From Candidatus Goldiibacteriota bacterium HGW-Goldbacteria-1 (GTDB lineage: Bacteria > Oederibacteriota > PGYV01), in contig PGYV01000002.1 in NCBI GenBank assembly GCA_002839855.1, positions 279,570 through 343,569 on the forward strand: DNA of 64,000 nt, given 5' to 3'. The translations under genes and the position numbers were made by a program. This document shows, in pieces, positions 18,279 to 25,594 of the stretch. Numbering within the stretch: the first letter of the stretch is position 1; every line of letters begins with the position of its first letter. The notes below the pieces were generated by a model that was not told where the DNA came from, ran no database searches, and saw nothing but the letters and a program-made list of their open reading frames with translations.

Positions 18279-19877
18279 ATGAAAAAGGATCCTTCGGGAT
18301 ACTTAGCCCTAATATTGCACGCACACCTGCCTTTTGTAAGGCATCCTGAATACAATGACCCCCTGGAAGAAAACTGGTTTTTTGAAGCAATAACAGAAAC
18401 CTATATACCTCTTATTAATACCTTCAATAAACTTATTGACGACGGTGTTGATTTCAGGATAACAATGTCACTTACCCCGCCTTTAATATCAATGATGCGC
18501 GATGAAATGCTTCAGCTGCGTTATTTAAAACACATAAACAGGCTTATAGAACTTATAGAAAAAGAAGTTACCAGAACGAAATTTGAACCACACTTTAACG
18601 AGACTGCAAAAATTTACAGGGAAAAATTTCATAATGCCAGGTTTGTCTTTGAAGAGAAATGCAAAATGGACCTTGTATCGGCTTTTGCAAAACTGCAGGA
18701 AGCCGGCAAACTTGAAATAATAACCTGCGGAGCCACGCACGGTTTTCTTCCGCTTGACCCCCAGAAACACGCGGCTAACGCGCAGGTAAAAGTGGCGGTT
18801 GACCATTATACGGAAACTTTTGGAAGACGGCCAAAGGGAATTTGGCTGCCGGAATGCGGTTATACGCCCGGCGATGATGAAATTCTAAAAAATAACGGCA
18901 TAAGATATTTTATGGTGGATACGCACGGAATTCTGCACGGAAATCCACGGCCCAAGTACGGCGTCTTTGCACCGGTCTATTGCAAATCGGGGGTTGCGGC
19001 CTTCGGGCGCGATATGGAATCATCCAGGCAGGTCTGGAGCGCCAAATCGGGGTATCCAGGGGATTTTCGGTACAGAGAATTTTACCGCGATATAGGATAT
19101 GACCTGGATTATGATTATATAAAACCTTATATACATGAAAGCGGAATAAGGGTTAACACAGGAATAAAATATCACAAGATAACCGGGGGCGTGGACCTTT
19201 CGGGGAAACAGCCGTATAATTATTATGATGCGCTTGAAGCTGCCGCCACGCATGCTGGCAATTTTATGTTCAACAGGGAAAAACAGGTGGAACATTTAAG
19301 GTCGGTAATGAAACGCAAGCCTGTAATTGTGGCGCCCTATGACGCGGAACTTTTTGGGCACTGGTGGTATGAAGGCCCTAATTTTATAGATTACCTTTTA
19401 AGAAAAATGCATTATGACCAGAACACCGTTGACACTATAACGCCTTCTGAATACCTTGAAAAATATCCTGAAAACCAGGTGGTAACGCCGGCCTTTTCAA
19501 GCTGGGGCGCCAAAGGTTATGCTGAATTCTGGCTAAATTCCACCAACGACTGGATATACAGGCATCTGCATAAGACATATGAAAAAATGCACGAACTGGC
19601 TGTAAAATACAAATTCAAACCAATAGACCCGATGACAGAGAGGTTATTAAAACAGGCGGCAAGGGAAGTGCTTCTGGCGCAGTCAAGCGACTGGGCGTTT
19701 ATCATGAGAACGCAGACTATGGTTGAATACGCTGTTAAGCGCACAAAGAACCACATTATGCGTTTTTATAAGATAAACGAAATGCTGTTGTCTGAAAATA
19801 TTGACGCGGAATACCTTATGGAAATAGAATTAAGGGATAATATCTTTCCTAATATTGATTGGACTTCGTTTGCGTAA
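18279..19877 (+). CDS. GH57 1,4-alpha-glucan branching enzyme-type protein
   Basis: 532 residues, matching bacterial GH57 branching enzymes (DUF1957-containing). Seen: the first GH57 motif LALILHAHLPFVRHPE, the region DFRITMSLTPPL, the GATHGFLPL motif, the nucleophile motif GIWLPECGYTPG (Glu192), and the acid/base motif PYDAELFGHWWYEGP (Asp355), followed by a C-terminal helical domain. The family cuts alpha-1,4-glucan and re-attaches the piece as an alpha-1,6 branch; some members are hydrolases. It follows the DUF4912 gene by 3 nt. No glycogen synthase lies nearby. Confidence 0.9.
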   Translation: MKKDPSGYLALILHAHLPFVRHPEYNDPLEENWFFEAITETYIPLINTFNKLIDDGVDFRITMSLTPPLISMMRDEMLQLRYLKHINRLIELIEKEVTRTKFEPHFNETAKIYREKFHNARFVFEEKCKMDLVSAFAKLQEAGKLEIITCGATHGFLPLDPQKHAANAQVKVAVDHYTETFGRRPKGIWLPECGYTPGDDEILKNNGIRYFMVDTHGILHGNPRPKYGVFAPVYCKSGVAAFGRDMESSRQVWSAKSGYPGDFRYREFYRDIGYDLDYDYIKPYIHESGIRVNTGIKYHKITGGVDLSGKQPYNYYDALEAAATHAGNFMFNREKQVEHLRSVMKRKPVIVAPYDAELFGHWWYEGPNFIDYLLRKMHYDQNTVDTITPSEYLEKYPENQVVTPAFSSWGAKGYAEFWLNSTNDWIYRHLHKTYEKMHELAVKYKFKPIDPMTERLLKQAAREVLLAQSSDWAFIMRTQTMVEYAVKRTKNHIMRFYKINEMLLSENIDAEYLMEIELRDNIFPNIDWTSFA

Positions 19878-19912
19878 GTAATTTTGTAAGTTAAATATAA
19901 TTAACAAAAAAC

Positions 19913-19941
19913 TTGACAAGAGTATCTTATTAATGTAATAT
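19913..19941 (+). promoter_or_regulatory. Sigma70-type promoter for the ribbon-helix-helix gene
   Basis: TTGACA (19913-19918), 17-bp spacer, TAATAT (19936-19941). Confidence 0.75.
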
Positions 19942-19992
19942 TTAAGCAAGAACAGGACTTCAATCGACAGGTACCAGGGGGCGGTGGATACT

Positions 19993-20259
19993 ATGGCGGC
20001 TAAAAAGAACGGTAATTCTACCGAAACGAAGGCGGATTATTTCAGGGTTTCATTAACACTTCCAAAAGAACTTGATGACTATCTGGAAAAGTTCGGGTCC
20101 GAAGCAAAGTCCAAAGGCGGTTTCAAGCTGGCCAAGACAACAATCATACGTTCCATGGTCAGGGCATTAATGCATTTAAAAGTGGATTTGCAGGGAGTTA
20201 AACAGGAAGAAGAACTTGAAAAAAGAATAGAAGCCGCATTTAAAAAGAACGGCAAGTAA
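19993..20259 (+). CDS. Small ribbon-helix-helix-like protein
   Basis: 88 residues from ATG 19993; a GTG at 19984 is possible, but GGTGG (19983-19987) is better placed for the ATG. Core: YFRVSLTLPKELDDYLEKFG followed by KTTIIRSMVRALMHL, matching a strand plus two helices of an RHH DNA-binding domain. The N-terminus is basic (MAAKKNGNSTETK) and the C-terminus is a charged helix. No toxin gene follows, so a toxin-antitoxin role is not supported. It has its own promoter. Targets unknown. Confidence 0.7.
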   Translation: MAAKKNGNSTETKADYFRVSLTLPKELDDYLEKFGSEAKSKGGFKLAKTTIIRSMVRALMHLKVDLQGVKQEEELEKRIEAAFKKNGK

Positions 20260-20268
20260 ACTGCCTTA

Positions 20269-20294
20269 ATGCGCATCTTAAAACCGGTGCGCAT
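20269..20294 (+). terminator. Weak hairpin after the ribbon-helix-helix gene
   Basis: ATGCGCA (20269-20275) pairs with TGCGCAT (20288-20294). No T-run follows, so termination is doubtful. Confidence 0.3.
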
Positions 20295-20415
20295 ATCTAT
20301 GCGCTGGTATAACCATAAAATCCCTCATATAATCATATATATATCTAAAAAATTTACGGCATAAAAAATGCTTATATCATATCAACTTGGTTTAAATAAA
20401 TGTAAGGGGTAAAAA

Positions 20416-20832
20416 ATGAAAAAGTTGATAATAATAAGCTGCGCCTTGATTATGCTGTTTAATTGCACGGGATGCGCCACGCTTGCTTCCTATTTTGTTC
20501 CTGAAGAAAAAGATAATTATTTTGATTATCTGAACCCAATGTCGGGGTTTAATGAAATAGCAGCTAAACCGGTAAAAGCGGTTGCTGCCGGACTGAAAGA
20601 AAGAGCGAAAACTAAAAGCACCCCCGAAAATACTGTTCTGACAATTATTATGACTGCGGTAATAATTGCAGGTCCGATAATTGGCGCGACAATGGCGTAT
20701 AAAGAGACGGAACCGCATGTACGTAATGGGGCATATATATTTGGGGTTATAGGCGCCGGACTTGGCCTTTTGGTAAGTTGTATTATTGACGCAGTGCTGT
20801 GGACTATAACGTCTTCAGATCAAGAACTTTAA
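20416..20832 (+). CDS. Hypothetical lipoprotein with C-terminal membrane helices
   Basis: 138 residues. The N-terminus MKKLIIISCALIMLFNCTGC has a lipobox-like end (T-G-C at Cys20). The middle (residues 35-70) is polar with FDYLNPMSGFNEIAAKPVKA. Two hydrophobic segments follow (TIIMTAVIIAGPIIGATMA and YIFGVIGAGLGLLVSCII). No family was recognised. AGGGG precedes the start. A perfect inverted repeat directly follows the stop. Confidence 0.65.
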   Translation: MKKLIIISCALIMLFNCTGCATLASYFVPEEKDNYFDYLNPMSGFNEIAAKPVKAVAAGLKERAKTKSTPENTVLTIIMTAVIIAGPIIGATMAYKETEPHVRNGAYIFGVIGAGLGLLVSCIIDAVLWTITSSDQEL

Positions 20833-20860
20833 TAGGACCTATTGGTCTTATAGGTCCTAT
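20832..20860. repeat. Perfect 11-bp inverted repeat with 7-nt loop
   Basis: ATAGGACCTAT (20832-20842) and ATAGGTCCTAT (20850-20860) are exact reverse complements. No T-tract follows. It ends 15 bp before the -35 of the TPM-gene promoter, so it may be an operator or a terminator read from either side. Confidence 0.7.
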
Positions 20861-20874
20861 CAAGGTCAGTTCTA

Positions 20875-20902
20875 TTGAAAAACCTTCCATATATGATATA
20901 AT
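20875..20902 (+). promoter_or_regulatory. Sigma70-type promoter giving a probably leaderless TPM mRNA
   Basis: TTGAAA (20875-20880), 16-bp spacer, perfect TATAAT (20897-20902). The gene's ATG begins 7 nt after the -10, at the expected transcription start. Confidence 0.7.
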
Positions 20903-20908
20903 CTTTTC

Positions 20909-21655
20909 ATGAAAAAAATATTATTTATTACAGTATTTATATTAACCGCCATGTTTACTGCGGTTTTTGCCTTAACTACAAAAGAACTTAAGCCGTCAGC
21001 GTGGGTTAATGATTACGCGGGCATAATGGATGAAGCGGGTAAGCAGAAGACAGAAGCGCTTATAAACCTGGTGCAGGCACAGTCCGGGGCGGAAATAGCT
21101 GTGGTCACGCTTAGTTCTCTTGAAGGCAATGATTTAAATGACTTCACAAACACGCTCTTTGAACAGTGGGGAGTCGGCAAAAAAGGCAAAGACAACGGTA
21201 TAATGCTTTTGGTGGCGTTTAACGAAAGGCAGGTCCGCATTGAAACCGGCTACGGCCTTGAAGGCGCCATTCCTGACAGCAGGGCAGGCACAATAATAAG
21301 AGAGACAATTGCGCCGGCTTTTCGGCAGAATGATTATTCCGGCGGAATTTACGCTGCGGTGTATCAGCTTGCCGCAATTGCTGCGGCTGAAGCGGGCGTT
21401 GAATTAAACGTACAGGCGCCGACAGCATATTCCTCTCAGGGCACAACAAGGCAGCTGACTAAAGGCGAGAAAATACTTATGGTTATCTTTATGATAATAA
21501 TGATTCCTGTTATAATAAAAAATCCCTGGATATTATTATATCTGTTAAGCAGCGGGCGCGGCGGCGGCTACAGCGGACGGGGCGGTTTTGGCGGCGGCTT
21601 TGGCGGTTTTGGAGGAGGAAGTTCCGGCGGCGGCGGCGCGTCGGGAGGATGGTAG
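20909..21655 (+). CDS. TPM-domain protein (YgcG family)
   Basis: 248 residues. Signal peptide MKKILFITVFILTAMFTAVFA, then a TPM domain (~residues 28-165) with WVNDYAGIMDEAGKQKTE, GAEIAVVTLSSLEG and the RIETGYGLEGAIPDSRAG signature, a membrane helix (ILMVIFMIIMIPVIIK), and a Gly-rich tail (GGFGGGFGGFGGGSS) ending in ASGGW. Such proteins are commonly paired with LemA, which is found two genes downstream. No Shine-Dalgarno sequence is visible and the ATG coincides with the predicted transcription start. Confidence 0.88.
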   Translation: MKKILFITVFILTAMFTAVFALTTKELKPSAWVNDYAGIMDEAGKQKTEALINLVQAQSGAEIAVVTLSSLEGNDLNDFTNTLFEQWGVGKKGKDNGIMLLVAFNERQVRIETGYGLEGAIPDSRAGTIIRETIAPAFRQNDYSGGIYAAVYQLAAIAAAEAGVELNVQAPTAYSSQGTTRQLTKGEKILMVIFMIIMIPVIIKNPWILLYLLSSGRGGGYSGRGGFGGGFGGFGGGSSGGGGASGGW

Positions 21656-21694
21656 TAAATATGCCGTATATGGATGAAATATACAGGAGGATAC

Positions 21695-22396
21695 ATGGAT
21701 AAAAAAATTGAAAAGTTTATTAAAGAAGTAAAGACGGCGCTGGGAGAAAACCTGAAGTCTTTCATACTTTATGGCTCGGCGGCATCTAATGACAGTTACA
21801 AGACATCAGATATAAACACCCTTATTGTTGTTAAGGAATGTGATACCGTGACTTTAAAATCGCTCTCCGCGCCTTTTAAGAAATGGATAAAAACAGGAAA
21901 TCCGGCTCCGCTTCTGTTTACGTATGACAGGATAAAATACGCGGATGATATTTTTCCGATGGAGTTTCTTGATATAAAAGAAAACCATGTAATGCTTTTT
22001 GGCGATGACATCTTCAAAAAGATGAAGATAAGGACGCAGCATCTAAGGCTTGAAATAGAGCGCGAAATGAAAGGCAGTATTCTGCGGTTAAGGCAGGCAT
22101 ATATTCTTACGGGCGGAAACAGCAGGGATGTAATAAAACTTATCAGGGGTTCTGTTTCCACGTTTGTTGTTATTTTTAAAGCCATATTAAGGCTGTACGG
22201 AAAAAAAGTACCTGCCAAGAAATGGGATATTATTATGAATATGCCCAAAAACTTTAAACTTAACCACAGTATTTTCGCGGACGCGCTGGCTTTAAAAGAA
22301 GGGCGGGAAACCGTGGCGGACGCGAATATGTTTTTCAGCACATACATGGCGGAAATAGAGAAAGTAAACCTGATAATAGACAGGTTTAAAAAATAA
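21695..22396 (+). CDS. Nucleotidyltransferase-fold protein with an altered metal-binding motif
   Basis: 233 residues from ATG 21695, chosen because AGGAGG lies just upstream. The N-terminal MNT/KNTase motif FILYGSAASNDSYKTSDIN keeps Gly-Ser and the first acidic residue, but the second is Asn (D-I-N instead of D-x-D). The C-terminal half is helical (RLRQAYILTGGNSRDVIKLI). Catalysis is therefore uncertain. It lies between the TPM and LemA genes and is probably in their operon. Substrate unknown. Confidence 0.72.
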   Translation: MDKKIEKFIKEVKTALGENLKSFILYGSAASNDSYKTSDINTLIVVKECDTVTLKSLSAPFKKWIKTGNPAPLLFTYDRIKYADDIFPMEFLDIKENHVMLFGDDIFKKMKIRTQHLRLEIEREMKGSILRLRQAYILTGGNSRDVIKLIRGSVSTFVVIFKAILRLYGKKVPAKKWDIIMNMPKNFKLNHSIFADALALKEGRETVADANMFFSTYMAEIEKVNLIIDRFKK

Positions 22397-22418
22397 AAAA
22401 CATAAGGAGAATATTAAG

Positions 22419-22988
22419 ATGAAAAGCGGAATGAAGGTACTGGCGGTAGTCCTTGGCCTGGTGTTGCTTGTGGCTATGCTTTTTGGATCTGTTTACAACA
22501 AACTGGTTAAGTTTGACGAAGGCATAACAGCTGCATGGGCACAGGTGGAAAATGTCCTGCAGAGGCGCGGTGATTTAATTCCGAACCTTGTAAATACAGT
22601 TAAAGGCTACGCGAAGCACGAAAAAGAAATTTTTGAAAACGTGGCAGCTGCAAGGGCGGGGCTTGCCGGCGCAAGAACAGTTGATGAAAAGGCAAAAGCG
22701 GCAGGGGTTATGGATACGGCTATTTCAAGGCTTCTGGCTATCGCGGAAAATTATCCGCAGCTTAAAGCAAATGAAAGTTTTAATAAATTAATGGATGAAC
22801 TTGCAGGATCTGAAAACAGGATAGCCGTTGAAAGAAAAAAGTACAATGATGTTGTTCAGGCGTATAACACAACTGTCAGGACGTTTCCGGCAAATATCAT
22901 AGCCGGCATGTTTGGTTTCCAGAAAAAAGAAGTTTATTTTAAGGCGGAAGAAGCAAAAAAAGAAGTCCCGGCAGTAAACTTTAATTAA
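22419..22988 (+). CDS. lemA: LemA family protein
   Basis: 189 residues. One N-terminal membrane helix (VLAVVLGLVLLVAMLFGSVY), then the LemA domain with NKLVKFDEGITAAWAQVENV, the QRRGDLIPNLVNTVKGYAKHE core, and the C-terminal YNTTVRTFPANIIAGMFGF signature. Function is not settled; LemA is a small envelope protein widely paired with TPM-domain proteins, as here. The stop overlaps the ogt start by one base. Confidence 0.93.
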   Translation: MKSGMKVLAVVLGLVLLVAMLFGSVYNKLVKFDEGITAAWAQVENVLQRRGDLIPNLVNTVKGYAKHEKEIFENVAAARAGLAGARTVDEKAKAAGVMDTAISRLLAIAENYPQLKANESFNKLMDELAGSENRIAVERKKYNDVVQAYNTTVRTFPANIIAGMFGFQKKEVYFKAEEAKKEVPAVNFN

Positions 22989-23479
22989 TGTTTTACGGCT
23001 TATTTAAAAGTAAATTCGGCACGGGAGCAGTTGTCCTGTCTTTAAATGGCGCCCTTGTTGAGGTGTTTTTGCCGGATGCGGGTATTGAAAAGACGTTGAA
23101 TAAGAAGTATCCCGGTGCTGTAAGAAAAAGTGTTAAAGAAGCCGCGATGCTGGAAAACTATTTTGCAGGTAATGATGAAAGTTTTAAAGGCATTAAAATT
23201 GATTTTTCAGGGCTGCCGTTATTTACCGTTAAGGTATTAAAGGCAATAAGAAATATACCGCGCGGTGAAACGGTGACTTATAAACAGGCAGCCGCCATGG
23301 CAGGCAATATTAAAGCCGCAAGGGCGGCAGGCAGCGCTTTGTCACGCAATCCTGTGCCGGTAATAATCCCGTGCCACAGGGTACTGGCAAAAAACGGGCT
23401 TGGCGGTTTTTCGGCGGGGATTAAATGGAAATTAAGGCTGCTTGAAATTGAAAAAAAGAAAATTAACCGGGAGATTTAA
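22988..23479 (+). CDS. ogt: Methylated-DNA--protein-cysteine methyltransferase
   Basis: 163 residues. It removes methyl from O6-methylguanine onto its own cysteine. Seen: the helix-turn-helix region IPRGETVTYKQAAAMAGNIKAAR (quoted only as its ends IPRGETVTY and AAMAG), the Asn hinge SRNPVPVIIPCHRV with acceptor Cys129, and GLGGFSAGIKWKLRLLEIE. The N-terminal domain is short. Its ATG overlaps the lemA stop by one base. Confidence 0.93.
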   Translation: MFYGLFKSKFGTGAVVLSLNGALVEVFLPDAGIEKTLNKKYPGAVRKSVKEAAMLENYFAGNDESFKGIKIDFSGLPLFTVKVLKAIRNIPRGETVTYKQAAAMAGNIKAARAAGSALSRNPVPVIIPCHRVLAKNGLGGFSAGIKWKLRLLEIEKKKINREI

Positions 23480-23481
23480 AA

Positions 23482-23883
23482 ATGAAAAAAACTGTAAAAA
23501 CTGTTCAGAAGAAAACGGTTTATAAGGCCGCCTGTGCGGACTGCGGCGCGCTTATACCTGAAGAACAGGTATGCGTAAAAGACGGAAAACATTATTGTGT
23601 TTCCTGCGCGGTCAATGAAAAACAGCCTTCCTTGTACGCGCCTAAAGGTTTTTTAAAAGTTATAGTTTATATTTTGTGCCTTAATCCGGTAATCGGTTTC
23701 CTGATAGGCACTTTGTATCATTCACAGCCGGATAAAACAAATAAGGCTTTTGCAAAGGTTTGCTATATTATCATGGCGATAGGGCTTGTGTTCTGCCTGT
23801 TTTTTCTTTTTTTAATGGCCGCGGCGGGTAGTTTTATGTCCGGCGCTGAAGGCGGGGCATACATACAGGAAGGATATTACTAA
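23482..23883 (+). CDS. Small zinc-ribbon membrane protein, unknown function
   Basis: 133 residues. The N-terminus is basic, then a four-Cys module ACADCGALIPEEQ...HYCVSC (C18, C21 and a second CxxC near residue 39) suggests one zinc site. Two hydrophobic helices follow (FLKVIVYILCLNPVIGFLIG and YIIMAIGLVFCLFFLFLMA). No named family recognised. It sits tightly between ogt and recO. Confidence 0.6.
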   Translation: MKKTVKTVQKKTVYKAACADCGALIPEEQVCVKDGKHYCVSCAVNEKQPSLYAPKGFLKVIVYILCLNPVIGFLIGTLYHSQPDKTNKAFAKVCYIIMAIGLVFCLFFLFLMAAAGSFMSGAEGGAYIQEGYY

Positions 23884-23886
23884 ATA

Positions 23887-24528
23887 ATGGAAATTAAAAC
23901 TTCCGGGATTGTTTTAAAAAGGTTTGACAGGGCGGAAAATGACAATGTTACTTCTGTTTTTACGGAAGGCGCAGGCAAGATATACGTTGTTTCCAAAGGC
24001 ACCAGAAAACCTGCCAGCCGTTTTAAAAATTCGCTGGAACTTTTCAGTTTAAGCGATTTTATGCTTACAAGAAAAAATCCTGATTCGCGTTATTTTACCC
24101 TTATACAGGCAAAGCCGCAGAACTCTTTTGCAGGCATAAGAAGCAGTTTAAAAAAAATCGCGCTTGCTTATTACATCATAGAACTTGTGGAAAAGTTTAT
24201 GCAGCCGGAAGACGTCAATAATGAGATGTATGGCCTTGTTTTAAAGACACTGCTGGCGGTTGAAACCTGCGGGGTAAAAGAAGCGGCGGAGCACGGCGCA
24301 AGGTTCAAGGCCCAGCTTCTTAAATGCGCGGGGTTTAACCCGTCTGATGACGCGGAATTTCTGGATGCCCGCTGTGTTGAAACCTGCGTCAGAGAGCAGT
24401 TAAAAGAGATGGGCAGCGGTGATAATGGATGCTATTCGGATGCCCTTAATAACATACTGGATTCATACATTACGACAGTCCTTGAAGAAGAGCCTGAAAG
24501 CATGAAGTTTTACGGGAGCATAAAATGA
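23887..24528 (+). CDS. recO: DNA repair protein RecO
   Basis: 213 residues. An N-terminal OB fold (MEIKTSGIVLKRFDRAENDN, then VFTEGAGKIYVVSKGTRKP) is followed by a helical C-terminal domain (LKKIALAYYIIELVEKFMQP). RecO loads RecA onto SSB-coated DNA with RecR. The CxxC zinc-finger pair of many RecO proteins is not clear here; cysteines occur at FLDARCVETCVREQ. The stop overlaps the next ATG (ATGA). Confidence 0.85.
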   Translation: MEIKTSGIVLKRFDRAENDNVTSVFTEGAGKIYVVSKGTRKPASRFKNSLELFSLSDFMLTRKNPDSRYFTLIQAKPQNSFAGIRSSLKKIALAYYIIELVEKFMQPEDVNNEMYGLVLKTLLAVETCGVKEAAEHGARFKAQLLKCAGFNPSDDAEFLDARCVETCVREQLKEMGSGDNGCYSDALNNILDSYITTVLEEEPESMKFYGSIK

Positions 24529-24986
24529 ACCGGAAGATTATTTATCTTATGGCGGCTGTGCTGTTTCTTTTTTCGGCGTGTGCTTCATTAAAAGGTTCGG
24601 GTGAGACTGCAAGGGCTTCCGGGCCGAACGCAAACGCAAGGGAAGCCGTGGTAAACGCGGCCAAGGATATGCTTAACAGAAGCTATCAGTATGGATCGCT
24701 GGACTGTTCCGGGCTTGCACAGAAAGCTTATTCTAAGGCCGGTATTAGCATTCCAAGGACAGCTTTATCGCAGTATTCAAAGTCAAAAAAAATCGGCAGG
24801 TCAAACCTTGAAAAAGGGGATCTGGTCTTCTTTAATACAAGCGGCGGCGGTGTGTCGCACGTGGGCGTATATATAGGCGGCGGTGTGTTTATTCACGCCC
24901 CCAAAACAGGCGACTCTGTAAGAAAAGACGAACTTGAAAACGTCTATTGGAAAAGAGTTTATATGGGCGCCGGACATTACTTTTAA
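24525..24986 (+). CDS. NlpC/P60 peptidoglycan hydrolase, lipoprotein
   Basis: 153 residues. Lipoprotein signal MNRKIIYLMAAVLFLFSAC with lipobox FSAC. The NlpC/P60 domain fills the rest, with catalytic Cys61 in GSLDCSGLAQKAY, IPRTALSQYSKSKKI, GDLVFFNTSGGGVSHVGVYI containing His112, and FIHAP. The family cuts gamma-D-Glu-mDAP bonds in peptidoglycan. It overlaps recO by four bases and is followed by a second NlpC/P60 gene with similar sequence, so this is a tandem duplication. Confidence 0.9.
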   Translation: MNRKIIYLMAAVLFLFSACASLKGSGETARASGPNANAREAVVNAAKDMLNRSYQYGSLDCSGLAQKAYSKAGISIPRTALSQYSKSKKIGRSNLEKGDLVFFNTSGGGVSHVGVYIGGGVFIHAPKTGDSVRKDELENVYWKRVYMGAGHYF

Positions 24987-24997
24987 GAGGTAATAAT

Positions 24998-25573
24998 ATG
25001 AGACTATTTAAAACAGCAGTCACAGGGGTTCTGGTTCTGGTTTTTATTATATCTTCGGGTATAATTAGCAGGGCTGAATTATATAATCTTGAAGTGCAGC
25101 AGGAAATTGAAAAAGAAGCTCAGCTTAAAGAAGCCGCAAAAAAGCCTGTAAAGAAAAAAGAGAAAAAGAAACCTAAATTGACGGGTGAAGCTGCCAAACG
25201 GGAAAAAATTGTAAACGCTGCCATGGCGCTTATAGGCCAGGATTACTGGCCGGGCGGGACAGGCAGCGAGGAAGATTATGGCTACGATTGTTCCGGGTTA
25301 ACACAGCATGCTTATATGGCAGCGGGTATAGCCATTCCAAAGAAATCAACAGAACAATACAGAAAAGCAAATATCATACTGCAGAGGGAATTAAAAAGAG
25401 GGGATCTTGTATTTTTTAACACGCGTGGAACGGGTGTGAATCATGTGGGTGTTTATATAGGCGGAGGTATGTTTGTACACGCGCCGGGTATTGGCAAACA
25501 GATTCAGACAGCGGATTTAAATAAAAACTATTGGGGTTCCAGATTTTTTGGGGCGGGAAGATACATAAAATAA
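24998..25573 (+). CDS. Secreted NlpC/P60 peptidoglycan hydrolase with a lysine-rich linker
   Basis: 191 residues from ATG 24998, chosen because AAGAGGT precedes it and a signal peptide follows (MRLFKTAVTGVLVLVFIISS to SRA). A charged linker (EIEKEAQLKEAAKKPVKKKE) leads to the catalytic domain with Cys98 in YGYDCSGLTQHAY and His149 in VNHVGVYIGGG, then FVHAPG. It parallels the preceding lipoprotein paralogue. Confidence 0.9.
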   Translation: MRLFKTAVTGVLVLVFIISSGIISRAELYNLEVQQEIEKEAQLKEAAKKPVKKKEKKKPKLTGEAAKREKIVNAAMALIGQDYWPGGTGSEEDYGYDCSGLTQHAYMAAGIAIPKKSTEQYRKANIILQRELKRGDLVFFNTRGTGVNHVGVYIGGGMFVHAPGIGKQIQTADLNKNYWGSRFFGAGRYIK

Positions 25574-25594
25574 ATTTACGCTGCGGGGGTTAAA

